Origin: JABMNT01 sp048262255
Lineage (GTDB): Bacteria > Pseudomonadota > Alphaproteobacteria > Rhodospirillales > Casp-alpha2
Direction: 5' to 3'
Length of the DNA stretch: 64,000 bases
NCBI GenBank assembly: GCA_048262255.1
Contig: JBLXFH010000005.1
Span: 1-64,000, forward strand
The position numbers and the translations under genes are program-made. The notes beneath the pieces were generated by a model. The model ran no database searches and had not been told where the DNA came from. It was given only the letters and a program-made list of their open reading frames with translations. Positions within the stretch are counted from its first letter, which is position 1. Each line of letters opens with the position of its first letter. This document shows, piece by piece, positions 14,526 through 23,762 of this stretch.

Positions 14526-15956
14526 ATGTTTGAGAGTTTTCGCAAACCGGCTCTTTTGGGAATTGTATTATGGTTTTTCGCCATAGCTTCTGTGGCATTT
14601 GCCGCCGATAAGGTCGTGCCAAAGGACCCGCTGGAAGTACAACTTTCTTTTGCGCCACTGGTCAAAAAGACCGCTGCGGCTGTCGTTAACGTCTATACGC
14701 ATAAAACAGTTCGAACGCGGGCCCGAATGCCGCTTTTCAACGACCCTTTCTTTCGTCAGTTTTTTGGTGATGGTTTTGGTCTGGGCATGGAAAACCCGGA
14801 AATCAAACGCCAGCAGAACTCCCTAGGTTCGGGAGTTATTGTTGGGGATGACGGGGTCATTGTCACCAACAATCATGTCATTGATGGTGCTGAAGAAATT
14901 CGGGTCGTCCTGAATGACCGGCGTGAGTTTGACGCAGTTCTGGTGGCGACAGACGAAAAAACCGATTTGGCCATATTGCGTATTGAAACCAATGGCACGC
15001 CATTGCCTGTCCTGAAGCTGGCAGATTCGGATGATTTGGAAGTTGGCGACCTTGTGTTGGCGATTGGCAACCCGTTCGGGGTCGGTCAGACCGTTACCAG
15101 CGGGATCGTTTCCGCCTTGTCACGTTCCGGTGTCGGTTTGTCTGCACTGGGGTCTTTTATCCAGACCGATGCCGCCATTAACCCGGGAAATTCCGGTGGT
15201 GCATTGATTGGTCTGGACGGGCGTCTGGTCGGGATAAACACGGCGATATTTTCAAAAAGCGGTGGGTCCCAAGGGATCGGGTTTGCCGTCCCATCCAATA
15301 TGGTGCGTGCGGTCATCCGCGGGATTTCCAAGGACGGGCGGTTGATTCGGCCCTGGCTTGGAGCCGCCGGACAAACCGTCACACAGGATATTGCCCATTC
15401 ACTAGGCCTGGAACGGCCCATCGGTGTTCTGGTGAATGCAGTGCATCCATCTGGCTCTGCCAAAAAAGCCGGTATTGCTGTTGGGGATGTGATACTTGCG
15501 GTGAACGGGCACGATGCTCTGGACGGGAATGAGTTGGCGCATCGCATTGCGACGCTGGCGGTTGGTGACCAGGCGGTCTTGCGCATATGGCGCGGCAATA
15601 AAATACGGGCGGTCAATCTGAATTTAACGGCGCCGCCAGAAGACCCGAAACGTGATATTCGCGATTTACAGGGAGAACAGCCCTTGCGTGGCGCACGGGT
15701 TGCCAACATGTCGCCAGCTGTGGCGGATGAGTTGGGGACGGATCCTTTCGCTACGGGTGTCTTTATATTGGATATTGAACGCGGCACGACGGCCAATCGT
15801 CTTGGCTTCAAGCGAGGCGACTTTATACGGGCCATTAACGGCAAAGCATCGCCGACAGTTAAAGAACTGGTCAGGCTTTTGAAGATACCGGCAGAGCGCT
15901 GGCGCATTTCCGTTGAGCGCGGCGGAAAAATCCGTGACTTAGTGATTAACCGTTAA
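14526..15956 (+). CDS. Periplasmic serine protease, DegP/HtrA (Do) family
   Basis: The 476-residue product begins with a signal peptide (MFESFRKPALLGIVLWFFAI, then SVAFA and a likely cleavage before ADK). The trypsin-like domain shows the triad: His117 in TNNHVIDGA, Asp147 in KTDLAILRI and Ser223 in INPGNSGGAL. Two PDZ domains follow, around residues 255-345 and 370-470. Such proteases and chaperones degrade misfolded envelope proteins. The ATG at 14526 is preferred, with GGGAAG nearby; 14514 is possible and adds four residues. It follows the rplQ terminator with no clear promoter, and rarA follows 22 bases later. Confidence 0.93.
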   Translation: MFESFRKPALLGIVLWFFAIASVAFAADKVVPKDPLEVQLSFAPLVKKTAAAVVNVYTHKTVRTRARMPLFNDPFFRQFFGDGFGLGMENPEIKRQQNSLGSGVIVGDDGVIVTNNHVIDGAEEIRVVLNDRREFDAVLVATDEKTDLAILRIETNGTPLPVLKLADSDDLEVGDLVLAIGNPFGVGQTVTSGIVSALSRSGVGLSALGSFIQTDAAINPGNSGGALIGLDGRLVGINTAIFSKSGGSQGIGFAVPSNMVRAVIRGISKDGRLIRPWLGAAGQTVTQDIAHSLGLERPIGVLVNAVHPSGSAKKAGIAVGDVILAVNGHDALDGNELAHRIATLAVGDQAVLRIWRGNKIRAVNLNLTAPPEDPKRDIRDLQGEQPLRGARVANMSPAVADELGTDPFATGVFILDIERGTTANRLGFKRGDFIRAINGKASPTVKELVRLLKIPAERWRISVERGGKIRDLVINR

Positions 15957-15978
15957 CGCGGAATCGGATGGATAAACA

Positions 15979-17271
15979 ATGACCAGCCTGTTTGAATCAA
16001 CCCTGACCCGGCCCCTTGCCGATCGCTTGCGCCCGATGGCGCTCGACGACGTTGTTGGCCAGGACCATTTGCTGGCACGTGATGGGCCAATTGGCCGGAT
16101 GGTCGCCAATGGCCGAATGATGTCGATTATCCTGTGGGGCGGGCCCGGAACGGGGAAAACAACCATTGCCCGCTTGCTGGCCGATCACAGCGACCTGGAA
16201 TTCGAACCGTTATCGGCGGTGTTTTCAGGCGTTGCCGATCTGCGCAAGGTTTTTGACCGGGCCAAGGAACGGCGCACCATGGGGCGTGGCACCCTTTTGT
16301 TTATTGACGAAATTCACCGCTTTAACCGGGCACAACAGGATGGGTTTTTGCCCTATGTGGAAGATGGCACGGTGGTTCTGGTGGGGGCGACGACGGAAAA
16401 TCCGTCTTTTGAATTGAATTCGGCTTTGCTGTCGCGCGCACAGGTCCTGGTTCTCAACCGCCTGAGCGATGAGGCCATGGAAATGCTGTTGGAACGGGCT
16501 GAGGAGCAGGAAGGCAAAAAACTGCCCCTCGAGGCAGATGCCCGGGCGGCGCTGCGGGCAATGGCGGATGGTGATGGCCGGTATCTGTTGAATATGGCGG
16601 AAGAGGTATTTGTCTTGCCGGACGAACCGCTATTGGACACAACCGCTTTGGCGCAAGCTGTCCAGAAACGGATGCCGCTTTACGACAAGTCGCAGGACGG
16701 GCATTACAATCTGATCAGTGCGCTTCATAAGTCCCTGCGCGGCTCCGATACGGATGCGGCGCTCTACTGGTTTGCGCGGATGCTGGCCGGTGGCGAAGAC
16801 CCGACATACATCGCGCGCCGCCTTGTCCGTTTTGCCTCAGAGGATATCGGGTTGGCAGACCCCATGGCACTGCCGCAATCAATTGCCGCCTGGGAGGCCT
16901 ATGACCGTCTGGGATCGCCAGAGGGGGAACTGGCGCTAGCCCAGTGCGTGATTTATCTCGGCACGGCGCCGAAGTCCAATGCGGCTTACAAAAGTGAAAA
17001 AGCCGCGAAACGGGCAGCGCGCGATACCGGTTCTTTAATGCCACCCAAACATATTCTGAACGCACCGACAAAATTGATGAAAAACCTCGGTTATGGCGAC
17101 GGTTACGCCTATGATCACGATGCTGAAGACGGGTTTTCAGGCCAAAACTATTTTCCGGACGAAATGCCACGAGAGCGACTGTACCGTCCTGGTGATAAAG
17201 GGTTTGAAAAAGAGATTACCAAGCGTCTGGACTACTGGGATAAACTGCGGCGCGAAAAAGGGACGCGTTAA
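15979..17271 (+). CDS. rarA: Replication-associated recombination protein A (RarA/MgsA), AAA+ ATPase
   Basis: The 430-residue product has Walker A GGPGTGKTT at residues 54-62 and Walker B TLLFIDEIHRF near 105-115, then sensor 1 GATTENPSFELNSALLSRA, the RarA signature. The C-terminal part with KSLRGSDTDAALYWFARMLA is the tetramerisation region. RarA/WHIP family proteins act at stalled replication forks and single-strand gaps. The gene follows the htrA-type protease by 22 bases and precedes crcB by 38 bases, a frequent arrangement in Alphaproteobacteria. Confidence 0.95.
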   Translation: MTSLFESTLTRPLADRLRPMALDDVVGQDHLLARDGPIGRMVANGRMMSIILWGGPGTGKTTIARLLADHSDLEFEPLSAVFSGVADLRKVFDRAKERRTMGRGTLLFIDEIHRFNRAQQDGFLPYVEDGTVVLVGATTENPSFELNSALLSRAQVLVLNRLSDEAMEMLLERAEEQEGKKLPLEADARAALRAMADGDGRYLLNMAEEVFVLPDEPLLDTTALAQAVQKRMPLYDKSQDGHYNLISALHKSLRGSDTDAALYWFARMLAGGEDPTYIARRLVRFASEDIGLADPMALPQSIAAWEAYDRLGSPEGELALAQCVIYLGTAPKSNAAYKSEKAAKRAARDTGSLMPPKHILNAPTKLMKNLGYGDGYAYDHDAEDGFSGQNYFPDEMPRERLYRPGDKGFEKEITKRLDYWDKLRREKGTR

Positions 17272-17309
17272 CTGGAATGTGCAACATGACGTATGGGAAT
17301 AAATTATAG

Positions 17310-17696
17310 ATGTCCGCAAAACTTTTGCTTTTTATCGCCATGGGCGGCGCGCTGGGCGCTGTCGGCAGATATTCCGTGACGGCCATGGTCACACAATGGG
17401 TTAACAGCCCGTTTCCCTTGGGGACAATGATAGTGAATATCCTCGGCTCTTTGTTGTTGGGCGGTCTTTTGTCTGCGTTGGCCCTCAACTGGACACCTTC
17501 CCCGGAATTGCGCTCGCTGATTCAAGTCGGTGTGCTGGGCGCATTCACAACCTTTTCAACGTTTTCCATGGACGCCTATGATCAAATCTCGCGTGGTGAA
17601 ATACTGGGCGCTGCGGCTTATATCGGGGGATCTGTTGTTCTCGGCATTGTCGCATTGATGGCCGGGGTGGCCCTGGGACGTCAGGTGTTTGCATGA
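17310..17696 (+). CDS. crcB: Fluoride channel CrcB/Fluc
   Basis: This 128-residue membrane protein has four hydrophobic segments and the family motifs GGALGAVGRYSV, MIVNILGSLLLGGL and GVLGAFTTFSTFSMDA. Fluc channels are antiparallel dimers that export fluoride from the cytoplasm. There is no fluoride riboswitch: the upstream gap is only 38 bases. The stop codon overlaps the pseudouridine synthase start by 4 bases (ATGA), so the pair is co-translated. Confidence 0.94.
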   Translation: MSAKLLLFIAMGGALGAVGRYSVTAMVTQWVNSPFPLGTMIVNILGSLLLGGLLSALALNWTPSPELRSLIQVGVLGAFTTFSTFSMDAYDQISRGEILGAAAYIGGSVVLGIVALMAGVALGRQVFA

Positions 17697-18682
17697 GCCA
17701 GGTTCAATCCATAGAGGTAAGTTCTGCAGAAGACGGCATGCGTCTTGACCGCTGGTTCAAGGTGCACTTCCCGGATCTCGGGCATGGTCAATTGCAAAAG
17801 CTGTTGCGGACGGGGCAAATCCGGGTCGATGGCGGTCGGGTGAAAGCCAACAGCCGGGTTGAGGCGGCGCAAAGCGTTCGGATACCGCCGATGGACGATA
17901 CGCCAAAGGCAAAAACCCAAAACCGACAGAAACCGAAATTGACGGATCAGGATATCCGGGAGGCGAAAGGCTGGGTCCTTTACAAGGACGACCATCTGAT
18001 TGTGATCAACAAACCTGCCGGGCTGGCCGCACAGGGAGGGAGCGGCATGACCCGTCATGTGGATGGTCTGCTGGATGCCCTGAAGTATGACAAGGATGAA
18101 CGCCCGCGTCTTGTCCACCGTCTGGATAAAGACACCAGTGGCGTCATGCTTTTGGCTCGCTCTCGCAAAGCGGCGACATGGTACACCTCTGCCTTTAAAA
18201 GCAAGGAAGCGCAGAAACTTTATTGGGCTTTGGTGGTCGGCCATCCGAACCCCGATGAAGGAATCATTACCCTGCCCATAGTCAAATTGCCCGGCGCAAC
18301 AGGCGAGCGCATGGTGGTGGATGCGGATGAGGGCAAGTTCGCGCGAACCGGTTATCGGGTTCTGGAAACCGCTGGGCAGAAAGTCTCCTGGGTCGCCTTT
18401 CAACCCCTGACAGGCAGAACCCACCAAATTCGTATCCATGCGGCGGATGGACTGGGAACGCCTCTGTTGGGCGATGGCAAATACGGCGCAGGTGAGGCGT
18501 ATATCGATGGCCTAAAACACACCCGGAAGCTTCATCTCCATGCGCGCGGTATCCGGGTTCCCAACCTGTCTGGTGGCGTTCTTGAAGTCTTTGCGCCAGT
18601 TTCCGAGCATTTTTCAGAGAGTTGTCGTTTTCTTGGGTTTCAGGCGCAGCCTGAGTATGATTGGATTCTGGACACAGAATAG
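17693..18682 (+). CDS. RluC/RluD-family 23S rRNA pseudouridine synthase
   Basis: The 329-residue enzyme has an N-terminal S4 RNA-binding domain (residues about 14-70, DRWFKVHFPDLGHGQLQKLL) and a catalytic domain with Asp145 in RLVHRLDKDTSGVMLLARS. The later segments GRTHQIRIHAADGLGTPLLG and KYGAGEA are typical. It isomerises uridines in large-subunit rRNA; the crcB-rluC neighbourhood in Alphaproteobacteria suggests RluC-type specificity, but the exact positions modified cannot be read from sequence. It overlaps crcB by 4 bases. Confidence 0.92.
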   Translation: MSQVQSIEVSSAEDGMRLDRWFKVHFPDLGHGQLQKLLRTGQIRVDGGRVKANSRVEAAQSVRIPPMDDTPKAKTQNRQKPKLTDQDIREAKGWVLYKDDHLIVINKPAGLAAQGGSGMTRHVDGLLDALKYDKDERPRLVHRLDKDTSGVMLLARSRKAATWYTSAFKSKEAQKLYWALVVGHPNPDEGIITLPIVKLPGATGERMVVDADEGKFARTGYRVLETAGQKVSWVAFQPLTGRTHQIRIHAADGLGTPLLGDGKYGAGEAYIDGLKHTRKLHLHARGIRVPNLSGGVLEVFAPVSEHFSESCRFLGFQAQPEYDWILDTE

Positions 18683-18707
18683 CTCTTGGGTTGATTGGGT
18701 TTTGTAT

Positions 18708-19385
18708 ATGCGACTTCTCCTTGTAGAAGACCATGAACGGTTTGCTGATTTTGTGAAGGCGGGCCTGGAAAAAGAAGGTTTTACGGTCGATGCCGTAAAT
18801 ACCGCAGCCAATGGCGATGCGGCATTTGCTGCGGTCACCTATGATACCGTTGTTCTCGACCTTGGGTTACCCGATGCAGATGGTTTAACACTGCTTAAAT
18901 CTTGGCGAGACCAGGGTAGCAGTGTTCCCGTATTGATTTTGACGGCTCGGGACGGGGTTGATGACCGGGTCAAAGGGCTGAACGCCGGTGGTGATGATTA
19001 TCTACTGAAACCCTTTGAAATGCAGGAGTTGGTGGCTCGATTACGGGCTTTGCTGAGGCGTCCGGGCGGGACGCTCGGGACCGTCATTGAAGTGGGGAAC
19101 GTCGCTTTTGATACCGCCGCCCGGGAAGTCCGTATTTCCGATACGGCAGTCGCCATATCACGCCGTGAAATGAGTGTTCTTGAGCAGTTGATGCGTCGGG
19201 CGGGCCGGGTTGTCCCAAAGGATGTTATTGAAGACAAGATTTACGGTTTTGATGAGGAGGTTTCTTCCAATTCTGTCGAGGTTCATATTTCTCGATTGAG
19301 AAAGCGTTTGAACGCCGCAAACGCAAATTGTGTCGTCCATACAATCAGAGGGGTGGGATATTTGCTCGCTTTAGAGGAAAAGTGA
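18708..19385 (+). CDS. OmpR/PhoB-family response regulator
   Basis: The ATG at 18708 gives MRLLLVEDHERFADFVKAGL and 225 residues, the usual size; longer in-frame starts overlap the pseudouridine synthase. The receiver domain has the acidic pair E7/D8, phosphoacceptor Asp51 (VVLDLGLPDADG) and Lys101 (LLKPFEM). The C-terminal winged helix (SRREMSVLEQLMRRAGRVVP to HTIRGVGYLL) binds DNA. The stop codon overlaps the kinase GTG by 4 bases, so the two form a two-component pair. No clear ribosome site precedes the ATG. Confidence 0.93.
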   Translation: MRLLLVEDHERFADFVKAGLEKEGFTVDAVNTAANGDAAFAAVTYDTVVLDLGLPDADGLTLLKSWRDQGSSVPVLILTARDGVDDRVKGLNAGGDDYLLKPFEMQELVARLRALLRRPGGTLGTVIEVGNVAFDTAAREVRISDTAVAISRREMSVLEQLMRRAGRVVPKDVIEDKIYGFDEEVSSNSVEVHISRLRKRLNAANANCVVHTIRGVGYLLALEEK

Positions 19386-20878
19386 ACAAATCTGACATTA
19401 AAAAGTCGGGTGATGGGGTGCCGATGGAGAACTTTGTATCTACGAGTTGGCAGATTAAAAATGCCGACCCGAAGAGGTCATTAAGCCAATACCGGGACAT
19501 GTTGAATGATCTGACGCGGCTGATATCCGACTGGGTATGGGAAATAGATCAGGATCTGCGACTGTCTTATGTTTCGACGAAGATATTTGACAGTCTTGGC
19601 GTTGCCAGTGAAACCGTAATCGGCAAGAAAATCACGCAATTAGGCATTTTCAGATCGACGGATGGTGCACCGGTGAGCCCGGATTTTTCCCGTCCGTTCC
19701 GTGATTTGGTTTTTGAGGCGGAAAACCGAAATGGCCAAATGCGGCATTTCTTGATAAGTGGTTTGCCGGTTTATAACCCGGATACCGGCGCGTTTGAAGG
19801 TGTCCGTGGAATTTCCCGTGATGTAACGGTCGAAAAGAATAACAAAGAAACACTGGAAATGCTTGGCTTCGCCATGGAAAATTTCCCCGGTTTGTTTTTT
19901 CTGACCGACAAGGATGACCGGCTGGTCTTCGTCAATCAGATGTTTCGCGAATTTAACCAGATAACTGATGACTCACCAGTTATCGGGATGGCGTTCGATG
20001 ATTTTCTCAGGTCATTGGTCGATAAAGGGCTGATACCCAATGCCATAGGCAAGGAAGAAGAGTGGGTCAGTTATCGCATGTATCTGCATCGTAATCCGCA
20101 TGGAACGTTCGAAGTCAATCGCCATGACAATGTCGTTATGCAGGTTACGGAGTGTAAATTGGATGACCAGAGCACGGCGAGTTTTTCGAATGACATTTCC
20201 GAATTGAAACGCGTTGAGCAGGCGCTTCGTCAAAGCGCCCAGCGCAACCGGATTTTTACGATGAATGTCGGACATGATTTGCGAACGCCTTTAGCCGTTC
20301 TCAGCGCCAATATCGACAACATTGAAGACAAGGCTCTCGCGGCGTCACTCCGACAGGATGTGAACGCAATGGCGAGGTCCGTGGAGCAGTTGCTGGATGC
20401 AACCAAATGGGAGAAGCCAGAAGTTGGAAACAACGACCGGGTTGATTTGCTGAAAGTGGCTCAGGATGTGGTCTCTGGCTTGGCCCTTTCGGCCATTCGG
20501 GCAGAACGGAACCTGGAACTGTCGGGTGCAGATCATGCCGTCTGGGTCAGTGGTTTGGCGGAACCCATTGAGATTGCAATACGAAACCTGGTTGAAAATG
20601 CGATAAAATACGTCCCAAAAAATACGTTGGTAGTCGTTCGGGTTGATGATGACGGTTCTGTTCAGGTTAGCGATAGCGGGCCCGGAATTTCACAAACGGT
20701 CCGGGATAATTTGACGAACCCGCAAGTCCGCTTTGACCGCCGGGGCGGAAACTCGGGTCTGGGTCTGTCGATTGTTCAGCGTATTGCGGAAGCCCATGGG
20801 ACCAGCCTGTATATCACAGATAAAAAAGGGGGCGGCACGGTCTGCAAGTTGCAGTTCTCCTGCATCCAGAATATTTAA
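19382..20878 (+). CDS. Soluble PAS-PAS histidine kinase
   Basis: The GTG at 19382 overlaps the regulator stop (GTGA) and has AGAGGA upstream; it gives 498 residues. The first PAS (about 40-150, SDWVWEIDQDLRLSYVSTKI) and second PAS (about 160-270, PGLFFLTDKDDRLVFVNQMF) precede a HisKA helix with His298 in NVGHDLRTPLAVL. The ATPase domain carries NLVENAIKYVP, DSGPGIS and NSGLGLSIVQR. No transmembrane segment or signal peptide is seen, so it should sense a cytoplasmic cue (redox, small molecule or light), unlike most OmpR-partner kinases. A start at 19424 is an alternative. Confidence 0.9.
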   Translation: MNKSDIKKSGDGVPMENFVSTSWQIKNADPKRSLSQYRDMLNDLTRLISDWVWEIDQDLRLSYVSTKIFDSLGVASETVIGKKITQLGIFRSTDGAPVSPDFSRPFRDLVFEAENRNGQMRHFLISGLPVYNPDTGAFEGVRGISRDVTVEKNNKETLEMLGFAMENFPGLFFLTDKDDRLVFVNQMFREFNQITDDSPVIGMAFDDFLRSLVDKGLIPNAIGKEEEWVSYRMYLHRNPHGTFEVNRHDNVVMQVTECKLDDQSTASFSNDISELKRVEQALRQSAQRNRIFTMNVGHDLRTPLAVLSANIDNIEDKALAASLRQDVNAMARSVEQLLDATKWEKPEVGNNDRVDLLKVAQDVVSGLALSAIRAERNLELSGADHAVWVSGLAEPIEIAIRNLVENAIKYVPKNTLVVVRVDDDGSVQVSDSGPGISQTVRDNLTNPQVRFDRRGGNSGLGLSIVQRIAEAHGTSLYITDKKGGGTVCKLQFSCIQNI

Positions 20879-20988
20879 TCTTTTTATAATCTTTTGTGAA
20901 TCAACAAGATTGCCGTGACCCCAGGGACATACCCGGTTAAACAGATAGAGATTGAGAATGTTTTCGTGAAACGAGTGATGAGGTCCGT

Positions 20989-21663
20989 GTGAACGAATTG
21001 CGGCTGGCTGTTTTTGACTGCGATGGAACTCTGGTTGACTCCCAACACGCCATTTATCACTCTATGTCATCAGCATTCGCAAGCCGGGGACTGGCGCTTC
21101 CAAACCGTGAAGATGTGCGCCGTGTTGTTGGTCTTCCTTTGGCTAATGCCATTTTACAGCTAACACCGAACGCTGATCCGGAACTGGTTGAAGCTTTGTG
21201 CCTTGGGTATTCCGATGAATGGAAAAAGATGAGGTCCACGCAAATGCTGGAAGAGCCCCTGTTTCCGGGGACACTGGAAGTCATTGAGACCCTTGCGAAT
21301 ACGGGTTGGCTATTGGGTGTCGCCACCGGAAAATCCTACCGGGGGCTTGTTGCCACGCTGGAACATTATGAAATTCTCGATCGATTTGTGACCTTGCAGA
21401 CGTCAGATAAAGTTGTGCATGGGAAGCCACACCCCGATATGATGTTGGCCGCTTTAAAAGAGGCCGGAGTTACTGAAAAGAATGCCGTGATGATTGGCGA
21501 TACGACTTTTGATATGGATATGTCCCGCAATGCTGGCGTACGTGCGATTGGCGTCAATTGGGGATATCATGATGAGAACGAGTTGCTGGCATGTGGAGCA
21601 GAATGTGTGATCCAGTCCTTTGGAGAGCTACCTGCCATCCTGAACCCTACTTTGGAGATGTGA
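20989..21663 (+). CDS. HAD-superfamily phosphatase, phosphoglycolate phosphatase-like
   Basis: The 224-residue protein has motif I FDCDGTLVDS (nucleophile Asp10, acid Asp12), motif II GVATGKSYRG, motif III lysine in HGKPHPDMML and motif IV MIGDTTFDMDMSRNAG. The helical cap after motif I places it in the Gph/PGP-like subfamily of sugar-phosphate phosphatases. The GTG start follows GAGGTCC. It has a 110-base upstream gap with no clear terminator, and a 1-base gap to the AsmA gene, so the two may be co-transcribed. The substrate is not determined. Confidence 0.88.
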   Translation: MNELRLAVFDCDGTLVDSQHAIYHSMSSAFASRGLALPNREDVRRVVGLPLANAILQLTPNADPELVEALCLGYSDEWKKMRSTQMLEEPLFPGTLEVIETLANTGWLLGVATGKSYRGLVATLEHYEILDRFVTLQTSDKVVHGKPHPDMMLAALKEAGVTEKNAVMIGDTTFDMDMSRNAGVRAIGVNWGYHDENELLACGAECVIQSFGELPAILNPTLEM

Positions 21664-21664
21664 A

Positions 21665-23746
21665 ATGAAAACGGGAATAAAAATTCTTTCTGTTGTTTTT
21701 GTCCTGGTTATCGGCCTGGTTGTTGCCGGGATTGCCATCCTGAAATCAATTGATTTTAACGACTACAAGGATTTGATCGCCGAAAAAGCAAAAGAAGCGA
21801 CGGGGCGGGATCTGACCATTGCTGGCGATTTGAACCTGGAAATCTCCTTGAACCCGAAAATTGCCGTTGATGGTGTGAGCTTTTCGAATGCCAGCTGGGG
21901 ATCGCGCGATGACATGGTTACGGTCAATAAGTTTGCCGCCGAAGTCTCCATACTGCCCTTGCTGACGGGGACGATTGATATCAACCGCGTGATTCTGGAA
22001 GGCGTTGATTTGCTGGCGGAAACCGACAGCAAAGGCATGGGGAACTGGGTGTTTGGCGAGCCGTCGAATGACGCGCCGGAAGCGTCAGGCTCCATGGGTT
22101 CGCTCCCTGTGGTGCGTTTGGTTTCCATCCGGGATGTGAAAATCATCTATAAAGACGGTGTGAGCGGTAAAATCGAAAATCTGGAAATCCAGAATATTGA
22201 CTTAAAGGCTGACGGAGCGGATGCGCCCCTGGTGATTGACCTGAACGCTAACGTCAATGGTCAGGTGATCAAGGTCGCCGGCCAACTGGGGACGATCAAC
22301 GCGTTGGCGGCAGGTGGTATGTTCCCGCTGAAACTGGACGTTTCGGCGCTGGCGGCAAAAATCTCTGTTGAGGGTCAGGTCGGCCTGCTTGGCGATGATC
22401 CGGCAGCGGATGTGACCGTGTCGCTGTCCGGCGCAAAACTGGCCGATACAATTGCTGCAGCAACTCTTCTGGTCCCGCAGTTGAAAGACACGCCGGTGCC
22501 GCCCATCGAAGCCTATTCAATTACTTCCAAAGCGAAATTCAGTGACGATTTGCTTGGGCTTTCCAACCTGAGCATAGCACTGGATGAGACGGTTCTGACT
22601 GGGCGGGTGGCCGTTGATCTGGACAAAAAAGTGCCGACGATTGATGCGGAATTGGCCTCAGACCTGATCAACATCGACAAGTTGTTGCCGCCATCAGAAA
22701 CGGCGCCAGCGCCAGCGGCCAAGGCCGATGATGGGCGTTTGTTCCCGAATGATCCGTTGCCATTGGATGGGTTGAAAGCCGTAAATGCAAAACTGAAGTT
22801 TGACGCTCTGAAAATTATCGCAAAAGGCATCGAAGTTACGAACACATCCGTCAATCTGTCTCTTGAAAATGGGCGTCTGAATATTGACCCGCTGGCTGCA
22901 CAGGTATTCAACGGCCAGATTTCCGGAACCGTTGCGTTGGATGCTTCCGTCTCAACCCCGACTCTGAAGGCGCTCTTGAACGTCAACCAATTGGACTACG
23001 GTCTGGCGCTTAAATCGCAGGGGCAGGATGATGTGGCCGAAGGTAAGGTCGATGTGGACGTGGATATCACAGGCCAAGGCGCTTCGGTTCGGGCCCTGAT
23101 GGCCAGCCTGACGGGAAAAACCCGGGTTGAAGCCAAGGATGGTCAGATTAAAAGCGGGGCTTTGAATATCGTCTCGACCGATCTGCTGAATGTGTTTGAT
23201 AGCAAAGACGATAAAAAACTGATTTGTGCGGTTGTCCATTTCGACATGACGGATGGCCTCGCTAAAACCAGAGCGATTGTTATTGAAACAGGCGGTTTTT
23301 CTGTTGTCGGAACGGGGGATGTGAATCTCAAGAACGAAACACCGAAACTGCGTATTGATCCCCGCGCCAAAAAAGCCAGTGTGGCGTCTGCGGCAATGGT
23401 TCCGATTGACGTTTCGGGCACCTTGGCCAATCCGGAATGGACAATTGATAAAGCCGCCATGGTTGGAAATGCCGCGGCTGGTGCGGCTCGCACGGCCGGT
23501 GCCATCGCCACGATGGGCCTTTCATTGCTGGCTGAAAAAGCTGTTGGTTCAGTTACCGCGTCTATCGATAAAACAGATTACTGCACACCAGCGTTGGCTG
23601 GAGAAGTGGTGGTTCCTGGTAAAGAGCAGGCGGTTGAAACGCCTCAGAAATCGGGTTCCGGGTCCGCAGCTCCTGCACCGGAAACAAAAAAGGAAGGTGC
23701 TCTGGAAGGTATTGGCTCCGGGCTTAAAAGCCTTTTTGGTAACTGA
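21665..23746 (+). CDS. AsmA-family protein
   Basis: The 693-residue product has an N-terminal membrane segment (ILSVVFVLVIGLVVAGIAIL) and then the AsmA opening IDFNDYKDLIAEKAKEATGR, DLTIAGDLNLEISLNP, followed by a long repetitive beta-rich region. Members of this family, related to bridge-like lipid transfer proteins, act between inner and outer membrane and affect outer-membrane lipid homeostasis. The C-terminal 100 residues are Ala/Gly-rich and end with a Ser/Pro/Glu linker. It lies between the HAD gene and the Atp12-type gene, an order often seen in Alphaproteobacteria. Confidence 0.88.
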   Translation: MKTGIKILSVVFVLVIGLVVAGIAILKSIDFNDYKDLIAEKAKEATGRDLTIAGDLNLEISLNPKIAVDGVSFSNASWGSRDDMVTVNKFAAEVSILPLLTGTIDINRVILEGVDLLAETDSKGMGNWVFGEPSNDAPEASGSMGSLPVVRLVSIRDVKIIYKDGVSGKIENLEIQNIDLKADGADAPLVIDLNANVNGQVIKVAGQLGTINALAAGGMFPLKLDVSALAAKISVEGQVGLLGDDPAADVTVSLSGAKLADTIAAATLLVPQLKDTPVPPIEAYSITSKAKFSDDLLGLSNLSIALDETVLTGRVAVDLDKKVPTIDAELASDLINIDKLLPPSETAPAPAAKADDGRLFPNDPLPLDGLKAVNAKLKFDALKIIAKGIEVTNTSVNLSLENGRLNIDPLAAQVFNGQISGTVALDASVSTPTLKALLNVNQLDYGLALKSQGQDDVAEGKVDVDVDITGQGASVRALMASLTGKTRVEAKDGQIKSGALNIVSTDLLNVFDSKDDKKLICAVVHFDMTDGLAKTRAIVIETGGFSVVGTGDVNLKNETPKLRIDPRAKKASVASAAMVPIDVSGTLANPEWTIDKAAMVGNAAAGAARTAGAIATMGLSLLAEKAVGSVTASIDKTDYCTPALAGEVVVPGKEQAVETPQKSGSGSAAPAPETKKEGALEGIGSGLKSLFGN

Positions 23747-23762
23747 GGCGAACGCATAAGGA

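Noticed and set aside
17272..17309. Fluoride riboswitch upstream of crcB
   Set aside because: The gap is only 38 bases and shows none of the conserved pseudoknot sequence.
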